A DNA stretch of 12,608 nucleotides from Larix sibirica (taxonomy: Eukaryota; Streptophyta; Pinopsida; Pinales; Pinaceae), in NCBI GenBank assembly GCA_004151065.3, contig NWUY0303932672.1, positions 1,249 to 13,856 on the forward strand, given 5' to 3'. Made by a program: the position numbers and the translations under genes. Each line of letters starts with the position of its first letter. The first letter of the stretch is position 1. Below are positions 1 to 9,238 of this stretch, in pieces. The notes beneath the pieces were generated by a model. The model was given only the letters and a program-made list of their open reading frames with translations, was not told the origin of the DNA and did not search any database.

Positions 1-499
1 TAGTAACATTGGAAAGGACATTCTCCTCAAAATAAGATTATGGTATACCATATTCAAATCACTGGTGTGATGGTGAATGAAACTTGATAAATAAGTTTAA
101 GTAGCTCTGAGTAGGGCCATATTGTGTAACTTTTTTTTTGTTTAAGAAACATTCACTCATTGATGGTGCATTAATGTTATTAGCACCAAGATTTTAAAAC
201 TGCCTCCATTTTTACAAAAAATTGAAGTAAAACTCGTTGCCCTTCTAAATGAAACATACGAGATAATATATATGATAACACTAATGTCCAACTTTAAAAA
301 GAAATATCCCCGCTACCTTATTAATGAGATATGAGAGCATGACATAAAAAATATGGCAACGCTAAACACATCTATAACTCATTTTAATTTTATATATAGC
401 GCATTTTACAATTGAATTCTAGTAACAGGCTTAACGGGCAAGAACATAAACTCAGGGAAAGTAAAAACTTTATTGGGATATAATTTGCGGGTTTTCTAA
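1..499. other. AT-rich intergenic DNA, no gene seen
   Basis: No reading frame of useful length and no recognisable protein motif is present on either strand. The base composition is AT-rich with short A and T runs. CpG is not strongly depleted here: I count 17 CpG in the first 1000 bases, against about 24 in the 6.4 kb between 2690 and 9150. This may be unique or low-methylation sequence, or simply a different repeat origin. I cannot assign a function. Confidence 0.5.
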
Positions 500-573
500 T
501 CTCCAATTTGACATGCGTTATATTGCCGATAAACTGTCTCCAATTTGACATGCGTTATATTGTCGATCAACGC
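500..573. repeat. Tandem duplication, two copies of about 37 bp
   Basis: A 26-base block beginning TCTCCAATTTGACATGCG is repeated exactly at 500-525 and 537-562, a period of 37 bases. The part after each block is also related (CCGATAAACTG against TCGATCAACGC). The exact identity of the 26-base core suggests a fairly recent duplication compared with the other local repeats in the window. There is no evidence of function. Confidence 0.9.
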
Positions 574-856
574 ACTTAATTTTCATGGAGTTGTACCTGG
601 TACCTCTGAGTAGGTAAAAAAGGAGGTGTGTTACTCACTCATAGAGTATATATCAAAGATAAAGAAGTTAGCTTGTTTTTATAATCTGTGACTCCAACTT
701 GAATATTTATGGAATATCAAAGAACTATAAAAAAAGAAGGCGATGGAAGAATTATAATCATTTTCATTTATAAGGTGACGGAAGAAATATACAGTATATA
801 TACAAAGTCATTTTGATTTTACTAGGAACAAGGAAAATGTCCTTCAAAGCACTTTT

Positions 857-1198
857 GACAATGATTCCAACCTACTCTTAACGTGTAAAAGCAATTTATC
901 AATGGCAAACTAAAAACTAAACCAGCTGATAAATTTTGGTGAAGAGAGAATAGCACCTGTGACATAGACATATGAACACCGCAACTTTAATTTTGACGAA
1001 AAAACATAGAGAAATCCCAATAAATTGTGTGAGGGAAGAGTTTTAAAAATGGTGAAATAATTCTATTTTGATATATGTTGTGAAGAATTTTACAAATGGT
1101 AAATCATTTTTGTTTTGATATTGTATTAGGAGTGTGGAAAAAGTGATTCAACTTGATCTTAACATATGTAAAAGCAACTTATCAATAGAAAAGTAAAT
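857..1198. repeat. Dispersed direct repeat pair (857-912 and 1142-1198)
   Basis: The stretch at about 857-912 (TGATTCCAACCTACTC, then AAAAGCAATTTATCAATGG) reappears, diverged by substitutions and small indels, at about 1142-1198 (TGATTCAACTTGATC, then AAAAGCAACTTATCAATAG). The two lie about 285 bases apart in the same orientation. The tandem pair at 1035-1126 lies between them. This looks like old segmental duplication or remains of a nested repeat; no mobile-element termini are visible. Confidence 0.65.
1035..1126. repeat. Diverged tandem duplication, period about 47 bp
   Basis: GAAGAGTTTTAAAAATGGTG followed by a TTCTATTTTGATAT segment (1035-1078) is followed directly by GAAGAATTTTACAAATGGTA and TTTTGTTTTGATAT (1082-1126). 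The two copies align nearly end to end with scattered substitutions. There is no coding potential and no known family. Confidence 0.7.
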
Positions 1199-1213
1199 CA
1201 TTTTCCACTGCAT

Positions 1214-1428
1214 ACAGGAGAGGAGATCAAATAAAGATTGGCATAATAACTAATTAACTATTTCAAGATCTCAAACACATTGGTAGCTAACGATTTATTA
1301 TTCATCAATTAAAAAACACTTTGAATGAAAACAGGAGAGGAGATCATAAAGATGCCATAATAATGATTTCAAGATCCCAAACACATTAGTAGATGTTTAT
1401 TATTCATTCATAGAAAACATTGATTTCA
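1214..1428. repeat. Diverged tandem duplication, about 100-115 bp unit
   Basis: Copy 1 (about 1214-1328) starts ACAGGAGAGGAGATCA and contains TTTCAAGATCTCAAACACAT and a TTATTATTCAT block. Copy 2 (about 1331-1428) starts with the same ACAGGAGAGGAGATCA and keeps TTTCAAGATCCCAAACACAT and TTTATTATTCAT in the same order. Copy 2 is shorter by small deletions. The copies are adjacent and in the same orientation, so unequal exchange or replication slippage is a simple explanation. Confidence 0.85.
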
Positions 1429-1447
1429 GTCCCAGGAAAGGATAAAA

Positions 1448-1800
1448 GATTATATTTTAAAGTCCAATAAACATTTTTGGGGCATAATATAGAAGTGCAT
1501 TATGAATATATCAATGAAAATGAACCAGTTACCAATTATCCATTATGTTAATAAGAAATTTGGAAAAAAGAAAAAGAAATATTATATTTTGAAGTAAAAG
1601 AAACATTGTCTCGACATGACATAACATAAAAGTGCAACATGATTGTACCAATGTAATTACCAATCAAACAGTATCATTATAGTAAGTAAGTTACTAACTT
1701 TATGTGCCATCTGAAATTGTTCCTCCAACAGTAGCAGATCAAACATTATCCAGTGTCTTGTGGATTATATTTCAAAGTACAACACAGATCATGAGATCAT
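1448..1800. repeat. Old, weakly preserved repeat series around a TTATATTT core
   Basis: Related blocks start near 1448 (GATTATATTTTAAAGTCC), 1580 (ATTATATTTTGAAGTAAA) and 1763 (GATTATATTTCAAAGTAC). In the first two, similar text follows for about 90 bases (AAACAT, a GGCATAATAT or GACATAACAT block, AAGTGCA, then ATCAATG or ACCAATG, then TTACCAAT). The third copy is recognisable only at its beginning. Spacing is about 130 and 180 bases. The resemblance is partly driven by AT-rich composition, so the third member is uncertain. Confidence 0.45.
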
Positions 1801-2115
1801 GAAATAGTTGTGGTTGTTTTTCTTAATCCTTTTCAAATATGAAATGAAACAATCCTTAAAGGAAAAATATAAAATCATCAAACAAATTATTCTAAGTGAA
1901 CATTGAAAACGGTAGAACTTTCAATCCAAAACTGTTACCAAATACTTATTTTGAAAACGAAACGATCGATATATAAACCACCATACTTTATTGGAGTAGC
2001 ATGGAGAGATACAAATATAAAATTGATTGTGTTTTGATAAAAGCTCTTAAAAAGAAAAATCATCCAAGATCAACTAATGACTATCACCACTATTTGGTAT
2101 GAGTTAGGATATATT
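1801..2115. other. AT-rich intergenic DNA, nothing recognised
   Basis: I see no gene, repeat or motif here. It lies just beyond the end of the PPR similarity. In the minus-strand direction it does not continue the PPR protein in any frame, so the boundary near 2115 is either a deletion or insertion junction or the point where decay hides the gene. Confidence 0.5.
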
Positions 2116-2494
2116 TTGGATCCACTTACCTTTATGCATAGCATGTGAATGTGCCCATGCTGACAGTTCACTAACCATGACAACAGGATCCGGCCTCACT
2201 CGTTCCAACATCATCTGATGGGCCTCACATTCCACAAGAACAAAGCTAGTTTCTCCATTTTATCAAACAATAGGCTAGCGTTTTCCATATTGCTGCAAGC
2301 AACATACATGCTCACAAGCTTGGTGACTATCCGCCTGGTGTTGTACTGGCACCAATGCCCTGGCCGAAAGCGAGAACCCCAGTTGCAGCCTTTCAAACAC
2401 CTAGAGACACAATAATAATCACATGGCCTATATCCACATTGGAGCCGTCTTTGAAGTGGAAGTGAACAAGCGTTTCAGAGTATGCTTCGCCCAC
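2116..2494 (-). pseudogene. PPR (pentatricopeptide repeat) protein gene fragment, broken
   Basis: Intact PPR proteins bind organellar RNA through tandem helical repeats of about 35 residues and act in RNA editing, splicing or stability in plastids and mitochondria. Read on the minus strand, three pieces in different frames follow one another in PPR order. Piece one (about 2494-2350) contains EAYSETLVHFHF and, after a stop, KAATGVLAFGQGI, matching the helix-loop pattern EAL.LF.. VLKAC..L.AL.QGK. Piece two (2324-2226) reads TKLVSMYVACSNMENASLLF then DKM and FLWNV, matching LV.MY..CG.M..A..LFD.M....WN. Piece three (2226-2116) reads EAHQMMLERVRPDPVV then LSAWAHSHAMHKGKWIQ, matching QM...V.PD..... 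LSACA.L.AL..GK.IH. Between pieces two and three about 12 residues are missing, with a frame change at 2226. About 130 codons, or 3-4 repeats, remain of a family usually 400-900 residues long. No editing C-terminal domain is seen. Assignment is by motif recognition without a search. Confidence 0.75.
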
Positions 2495-2690
2495 ATAAAA
2501 TACTTGCAAATCCACGCAAATGAGGAGAAGGCTTCCGCAACTCACCATGACAAGAATAGGTGGTGTTGCACGCTTCGCTTTTTAAGTGGCATACACATGG
2601 TGGTTTTTAATTTGTTAGAGGGACGAAGATTAGGTAATCGTGCCCACAAATCTGTCTTTCAAAAAGAAACGCCTTAGGCGTAATTATTTT
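2495..2690 (-). other. CpG-rich flank upstream of the PPR remnant
   Basis: On the minus strand this is where the 5' part of the PPR gene should lie. A possible start codon at 2598-2596 opens a short frame (MCMPLKKRSV, then a stop a few codons after HHLFLSW), and the same frame afterwards reads basic and Ser/Thr-rich. That would suit an organelle-targeting leader, but it is interrupted and overlaps PPR piece one in another frame, so it is not called as a gene. The stretch shares the raised GC and CpG of the PPR fragment and probably came with it. CpG richness stops close to 2682. Confidence 0.35.
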
Positions 2691-5559
2691 CTATTTCCTC
2701 TTTATCACACCTTTTGAATCACCCAAAATATATATTCTAATCAAATGTTATGCAAGTTTCAACTTAACATACCTTCAAAAACCTTGGTTTGTATGTTGTC
2801 TTTTTAGCTGAATTTCCTCCTTATTTAAATCTGAAATTTCAGCCCGCTTAAGTCTAAATTTTTTTCATATAGTAGCTTGCTATATCTTCTCTACAATGCC
2901 ACAAGTTTGACCAAATTATGTTGTGCCAAGGTTTGTTGTTTTTGTCCCTTCCAAGAGAGTGAACTTGTGTGGTCTCACACATGTCTAATCCATATTATGC
3001 TTCTAAAATTTTTACAACAAATGTTATGGTTTGTATTATTTTTAATGCAACAAGTGACGCTCAATTTGGAGTCCTCAGCCTTAAGATATAATAGTTTTAT
3101 CCAAAACACATGTTTGAGACTAGTTTTTGGACTAGTAAAAAACCCTAACTTCCATAGGGCATAGATCATAACTTGTAATGAATCAAGACCTAAAATTTGG
3201 ATAATTTATTTCTCTCGATGTCCTCTATGGTCCCTCCAAGTTTCACTATATGAAACATTTCTAATGAAAGGTTGTATAAAAAATTACAAGATGACTCATT
3301 CTGGAAGTGTTGAAGCTCTGGTACAAGATGTTATGCACCAAATTCCATCAAAGATCATAAAATAAGGAAGAGAGAGTAATCCCATGCCTTAATAATGAAT
3401 AGAAGAGATGAATAATCCTCTTTGAGGGTCCAAACTCCTTATACAATGTAGAAAATATACAATAAAAGATGAGATGATTATACAAATGATTTTCCTTTAT
3501 TATAAATACGAGATGATGTGATCATTGTGTGACCTAATACTAAGAAATACTAATAATAGCTAATATCATAATAATAGTGAATTATGGTTAGGACCTTAAC
3601 ACAAAAAAAAATTATGGAACCATGAGAAATAGTCTTGATAAAAGGAATCCTAGAAGAAACAACTAGCCTACTATGGACCTACTTGGAACAAAAAAATACC
3701 CAATATAGTGGTACATGGTGGAATACTAACAATGGGTGGGGACACCAATGTAGCTTAAGGACATCATGGAACCAAAGGAGAAACCATATTCCTCACCATG
3801 GAAAGGAAAAAGATGAGTCACATTGATAAGTCGCATTAGGATGGATAGATTCTTGATCTTTCTAATAAATGACCACATTTCTTAAATGGCCGTATCGTGG
3901 GGCTTACAATAATGTTTTGAGGATAAAATATATGAAGAGGGATATAATGTATTTTATTTATGGAGGATAATTAATGTAACATTCCAATATTCATATAATA
4001 AATCTTAATAATTAGTTGGATAAAACTCATTACTTAATGTAATATGGACATACTCATTAAATATGTTTAACTATGTAGTTGGTTGGTAATAATTTATGGA
4101 ATGTAATAATGAAAGGTAATTGGCATGTTCCATTAGAAATGTGCATGAGGGATAACATATACACATGCATATCAATAAATGGGTCTATTGGGACTTTATT
4201 GTAAAAATCATGTTTTGTAGGGTGATCCCTTCCATAAGGAGTAATGAATAGTGTTTCCCTACCTTAAAGTTATTCTCTATATGCTTGTGCTAATTGATTA
4301 TTTTAAACCATTTGCATTTTGCAATGCATCTCTGATTTACAATGGGTCATAATAGACATGAACAACATAGGTCTATTCACAATTTATATGTTGGATATAG
4401 AGTGTGTCTTTATCTTACCCAAGTGTGCCTACATGAGGTATCATATAAGTTGAAGCCTTTGAGATAGTCACCTTTTAGGATTGACATTTAGAAAGTCAAT
4501 ACCAAAGTGTTCAAACTAGACCTACCTCCTTATATGAGGATATATTTAATAATAACCGTGGATAACTTGATTTTTTAAACCATCCTTGCTATATGGACAA
4601 GAGGAGAATAGGTTTTTCCTAGAACAAAAGGCTCTTTTAAGTTATTGTGGTCGAAGAGTTGGAGGAGGATACAATTTTGTAGAAGAAGGTTTGTGTGACA
4701 CATAGAGGATAACAAAAAATGTAAATTTGACCTCAAGGGATAAATTCCATGGAAAACCAAGTGATACGAGGAAAACCAAGTTGTAGATAGGTTTCCTCAC
4801 ATTTCCTTATAATATTTTGGAGACTAAAACCTCCCATTAGAGAGGTGTGATCTGCATAGATTCTTGAAGAATCAAAATGTCTAAGTGGTTAATTTTTTAA
4901 TGTGAATTTTGTGCTTAAAAATGGTTGACTTCCATGCTTAAATTTATTTATTCATTCCTTGGATAACTTTTCAATTTCCTCTAAAAAAATTCAAGGAAAA
5001 AGATTGTAGACTTTTAGCAATGTGGAGGAAAGGAATAAATTTTGAGGGGAGTTTATCTATGCACTATGCACTCTACACTCTACAATAAAGCATGTAACTG
5101 AAACAATGTGTAAGTTAGTATAATAAAGAGTCAAAGGAAGGATTCAAAGTGGAGCTAGCTCCATATTCCACACACTACACTCCATGTCATGAATAAGGAA
5201 ACAATATATGACATGCAAAGTAGGTGATGCAAATGTAGGGAAACATAAGCTCAGGGCTTGGAGAAAGAAAATGTTTCTTTGTGAATTGAGATAAGGATGA
5301 AGAGACTCAAGAAAAATAAGGTTTATTCATATCTACAAGATTTCATGGAAACAAATATGATGACACATGCATAGTCCAACCAATCATAAGTTACTATGAG
5401 GAAATATAAGGAAAACCCCCCAAGGCACTTGAACTATATAGTATTTAAAACATTGGAATGTTTATGAGGATTGTAACTCAATATTGGGGGTATGGTTCTA
5501 GAAATAATTGTGGAGGTCATTGACCTTCCACATACCTATGAAAAAGAAAAAGGAAGGGT
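2691..5559. other. About 2.9 kb gene-free, AT-rich DNA
   Basis: The open frames here are short, start at arbitrary Met codons and show no family motif on either strand. CpG is very sparse (about 10 in this stretch). A short imperfect microsatellite-like stretch lies at 5059-5083, built on ATGCACT and CTACACT. The general look is of transposable-element sequence decayed beyond recognition, but I can name no element and see no terminal repeats or target duplications. Confidence 0.5.
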
Positions 5560-5960
5560 CTAATGATGGAAGGGGGGTTCAACTGGTTATAAGTTGAAGA
5601 GGTTAGACTAGTTTAGCTAGAATATTGAAGGAGATAGAATATTGTCCATAAGTTGTGTTTGATGTTCACATTGTTTCTATAGGCCATTTAAGATATATTG
5701 ACTTAGAGAGAGACTAATTGACTAGTTTGTGGAAGAAACATTATTACAATAATTTCATTAGTATCATTGTAAATTATTGTATTTCTTGGATTGAAAATCT
5801 AGATAGATTTGTAACAGTAAAATCACTAATAAGAATAAACAAAACAACATAGCCATTTCGTAGATCGAGCTTCCAATAAAATTTTATCCAAGATATCTTT
5901 TGTGTTTTTTGTGTAAGTTGTGTTGAGTAGTTTTTAATTCCAGTATCCTGGACTTCTTTA
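5560..5960 (+). mobile_element. Possible decayed LTR-like stretch
   Basis: This stretch has the order of signals expected in an LTR read on the plus strand: a TATA-like TTAAGATATATTG at about 5688-5700, a poly(A)-signal-like AATAAGAATAAAC at 5828-5840, then a T/G-rich stretch (TTTTGTGTTTTTTGTGTAAG) near 5900. It lacks the features that would prove it. I see no second copy in the window, no clear TG...CA ends, no convincing primer-binding site after it (the text near 5940-5957 is only vaguely like the common TGGTATCAGAGC), and no gag or pol nearby. Composition alone could produce these signals. This is a suggestion only. Confidence 0.2.
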
Positions 5961-6800
5961 AGGAATCACAATCATTGTTAATGTACATCCAATATATTAA
6001 TGTAGGTATTTGTAGTCTTTATTAGTTTTTAGTTTATTATCTATGTTGATGAATTATCTAATCCATAAGACTTGTGGTTGTGGATCAATTTCAAGGAATC
6101 TCAAATTTGGGTATCAATTTTAAAGTTTTTAAAGAGCTAAGGTGATATGCATTGGATATGAGAAAGGGAGAAAAAAATTAAAATAATCCAAGTAGAGGAG
6201 ATTAAAATAAATTTACAAGAAGGCCATATAGTCATGCTAAATATAACATGTGAGGAGAAACAAAGAGATCTCAACCATCCTTTGCAACACTTAAAACAAC
6301 ATATGTGATACCAACAAGCTACCTCATGACCATAAAAATCAACTTGGAAGCCACCCAATGCAATCTCAATGCAACCATAGTGAAAAATATTGGTTAATCA
6401 ATCTTTAAATAGTTTCATCAATAAAACGACTAACCATGTGTCCCAAAATCAATAAAAAATAACAAATCTTCTTTGTGACATTCCTTGTTAATTAAAATAG
6501 AGTACTTAGAGTGAAACATATGGAATGTAGCTACGAAAAGAAAATAAGTACAGCAAAATAGGCATAATATTTTTGTGAAACGAAAACAAGTAGAAGTAAG
6601 TTCAAACTAACAATAGGAAACAAACATTTATTGATATTTGGAACATGATGCAATGTTCACTTTTCGTTTTTAGGTGAAAACCTCCAACATGAGCAAATAT
6701 CCAAATACAATGGTATTCACTTGACCAACGATTATATAGATTCTACTACTATATATATAGTTTATAATTGGCCAAAATTTTAACAACATAGTGGATCTTC
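5961..6800. other. AT-rich gene-free DNA
   Basis: No credible coding frame is present. The 73-codon minus-strand frame around 6137-6358 has many Cys and aromatic residues but no spacing that matches a known zinc or enzyme motif. I see no repeat ends and no RNA gene. Confidence 0.45.
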
Positions 6801-6845
6801 ATTAATGAAGGCTCAACCTGCACTAGCTAGCTGGCCTTCTTTAAT
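6801..6845. repeat. Short inverted repeat, potential hairpin
   Basis: ATTAATGAAGGC (6801-6812) is mirrored by GCCTTCTTTAAT (6834-6845): 12 bases, one mismatch, with a loop of 21 bases holding the palindromic run CTAGCTAG. It could fold as a stem-loop in single-stranded DNA or RNA. There is no T-run behind it and no gene next to it, so a terminator role has no support. It may be a relic of a small inverted-repeat element, but flanking target duplications are not visible. Confidence 0.6.
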
Positions 6846-9034
6846 TAGGCCACTTATATGTATTTACTTCACAGTCTACTGCCTCATGAAAGCTTGTTTA
6901 ATAAATAAGTGACAATCTATTCTAGTAGTTAGGGAAGTTAGGGTGGGACTCTAACATTTTAACATAGTCTCATAGAAAAAATAAATAACAATTCATACAT
7001 GATGAAGCCAATGAACCAAAAATTAGTCACCCTTTCCACTTGGAAACACTCAAACCAATCAAAACCATTGGATCCAATAAAACAATGAAGAATAAACCAT
7101 CAATCAAATATCTTTCACACATGATTTAAAACAAAAATTGGATAGTATTTTCATTGATATATAAAAGTTTGTGGATGAACCAAACAAAAAAATAGGTACA
7201 AAATGTCTTGAGGGATTCAAAAAGGAGATCAAAATTGAAAGTTTTGTGAAAAAATCTCCAACACGTTGGAATCTCCTTCTATTATCCACTTGTATTCTAT
7301 ATTCTTCACAACAATATAATAGACTTACCACACAATAAAATATTATCACAAATCATAATTTAAAATATAATCTAATTAAGAGAATCCATGACCACTATGG
7401 GATTTTTTCTTTTCTTCTTCACCAATATTTTACTCTACAAGTGTTGATTACTTTGATGATTCCTCTCCATACTCACCTAGTGATTATTGAACTGTAATAT
7501 ACTCCAAGAATGCTTCCTTGACAGAGCCTATGGATTCTAAAGGCTTGTCCACCATAAATTGTTAGCTTGAAATGAAACCCATAATTATGATGTAGTGCAT
7601 GTCAATGTATGTAGTTGATTTCTTTATTATTTTGTTTTGGGTTTTCAATCTCACTTCCAACTCATCATTCCTTTACATTTGAACCTCAATTCGATCACCT
7701 ATGTTCCAATTCATATGCATAATTTCTTTCTATAGTGTATCCAATTCCCTAACCAAAGCCTTTATAACCTTTCATAGATCCAATACTTCACAAAGAGCAC
7801 ACCTCCCATGGTGGTTGTGTTGAAGCATGGTGTTGATATATCTTGTATGCAAAGAAATACAACATAGAATGCTACTTAAGATTAAAATTCCACACAACCA
7901 ACCTCAAGGAAGAATGCCAAAAAAATGAATCCACAAATTTAAGGCCCATAAAACCCAACTTAATTTCCATCCAATCATCACCACTACCCATTGTTTCATG
8001 ACCTAGGTGAAAACAAGCCCATCCAAATATACCAAAGCTAAAATTTTCTCCCACCCAATTGGATAAACATGCTAAATGAACAACCCAAGTAACTGAATAA
8101 ATCCTACCTACGCCACAAATCACCATTATCTCAAACTTAATACTTCCCCCTCACACCAACGAAAATAGAAATATGTGGGGGGTATAGGGGAGGGATGAGA
8201 TTTAAAGGCTCCCTCCTTGAACCTTACCATAAGCTACTTGTCCCTCAAAGGTTCATACATGTTATGGATATATTTTTTAATCATGGAATTAATTGTATAA
8301 TGGGGTCACCTCCATTTTTTTGTAGGGTCCTTTTGCAAAAATGATTGTCAAGTTAGTCATGGTGTTTGCTAGAGAATCACAAACACAATGTACATGATAG
8401 AATTCAATAAGTTAAAAATGAGGACTCATCCATTTTATTATATAAATAGATCTGAAAAGAGGAAAGGATTGTCCTAGGCCTTCTTAACTCATTTATCTAA
8501 TGACAAATGATGATTTTACAAAGCTCAAAACCTTCCTTACATCCATAGCTTGCAAAGTGGACATTCCTTGAACTTCTACTTGATTATCCATTGTTTGACC
8601 TAGTCTCCATCCACATGTTAGTTCTTATTTTCCATTAGGTTTAAAGATAACACCCCCCCCACCCTCCTTTGGAACTTATCACCCCCATCTTCATTGTATT
8701 GGTACATTAATCAAAGGAATACTACAAGTTTTCAAGGGTGGCCATACCAAGCTCTTTTCTTCCACATAAAATCTCTACATATCTAGAAAACCATCAACAC
8801 AATCATGGCTCGCAAGATGTTAATGGGATAACACTCAAGGTATATGAAAGTCTCCAAATGATAACTCGCAAAAAAACATTTTCAACACATTATTAGTAAC
8901 ACCAACGACATCACTCAAGACTCAAGTGTTATCACCATATTAACCTTATATTTAGTCATTAAGGTGTGGTCACAATTCATAGTATAACCTATTTGCAAAG
9001 TAAACAAAATACCTTGGTAACATAGTTTGTGGCT
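6846..9034. other. About 2.2 kb gene-free DNA
   Basis: No frame on either strand carries a family motif that I would defend. The longest frames are on the minus strand (7104-7349 and 7872-8126, 81 and 84 codons). They do not look like known proteins. CpG is scarce. Near 6943 the text GTGGGACTCTAACA recalls a phrase I associate with plant non-coding repeats. A purine-rich, G-rich patch sits at about 8174-8199. The stretch is probably old repeat sequence of unknown kind. Confidence 0.45.
8653..8660. repeat. C homopolymer run
   Basis: Eight consecutive C residues occur in a C-rich patch that continues ACCCTCC. Such a run is unusual in this AT-rich window and is a likely place for length variation or sequencing error. 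No function is implied. Confidence 0.9.
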
Positions 9035-9117
9035 TTAAAAAAAAGATATAATTATATAATAAAAATAATAAATAATTAGAATATATAAAATACTACATAT
9101 ATGAAAATAAAATAGAT
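9035..9117. repeat. AT low-complexity tract just left of the LINE
   Basis: Over about 80 bases nearly every base is A or T, in simple strings such as AATAATAAATAATTAG and ATATATAAAATAC. It lies roughly 120-200 bases before the first readable LINE codons. L1-type endonucleases cut preferentially at T/A-rich targets, so the position agrees with an insertion site, but no target-site duplication can be confirmed because the 3' end of the element is outside the window. Confidence 0.7.
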
Positions 9118-9238
9118 TTGAGGAATTACAAGTTTAATATACCCATTATATTTGGTTTATTTTACATGTAACAAGCACCCCACCCTCCAACCCATAAAGG
9201 TTAGATATTCCTCACGGATAAAAATGAACCTCAATAAT

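Noticed and set aside
2211-2415. Plus-strand frame of 65 codons over the PPR remnant
   Set aside because: It is the shadow of the minus-strand PPR similarity and has no motif of its own.
2495-2598. Possible PPR start with an organelle-targeting leader (MCMPLKKRSV...)
   Set aside because: It is broken by an early stop and lies in a different frame from the overlapping, better supported PPR piece. It is noted only as a possibility.
3138-3148. AAACCCTAAC, like a plant telomere unit
   Set aside because: Only one unit is present, with no tandem array.
2877-3164. 95-codon plus-strand frame with many Cys and Leu
   Set aside because: Composition reflects T-rich DNA, there is no recognisable domain, and the overlapping opposite-strand frame is equally unconvincing.
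6137-6358. Cys/aromatic-rich minus-strand frame that might be a zinc-binding peptide
   Set aside because: Cys and His spacing matches no known zinc-binding pattern, and the AT-rich context makes such frames common.
7230-7310. Minus-strand KWIIEGDSNVLEIF, similar to the EGDS motif of LINE RNase H domains
   Set aside because: Only about 14 residues fit. The text before and after does not continue an RNase H domain in any frame, and it lies opposite to and far from the LINE.
7872-8126. 84-codon minus-strand frame rich in Trp, Gly and Phe
   Set aside because: No family motif, no conserved spacing and no support from neighbours. Length is within chance for this window.
8640-8800. Possible copia-type polyprotein on the minus strand
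   Set aside because: A short RAWYGHP-like string was seen, but no RT, integrase or RNase H motif accompanies it in any frame.
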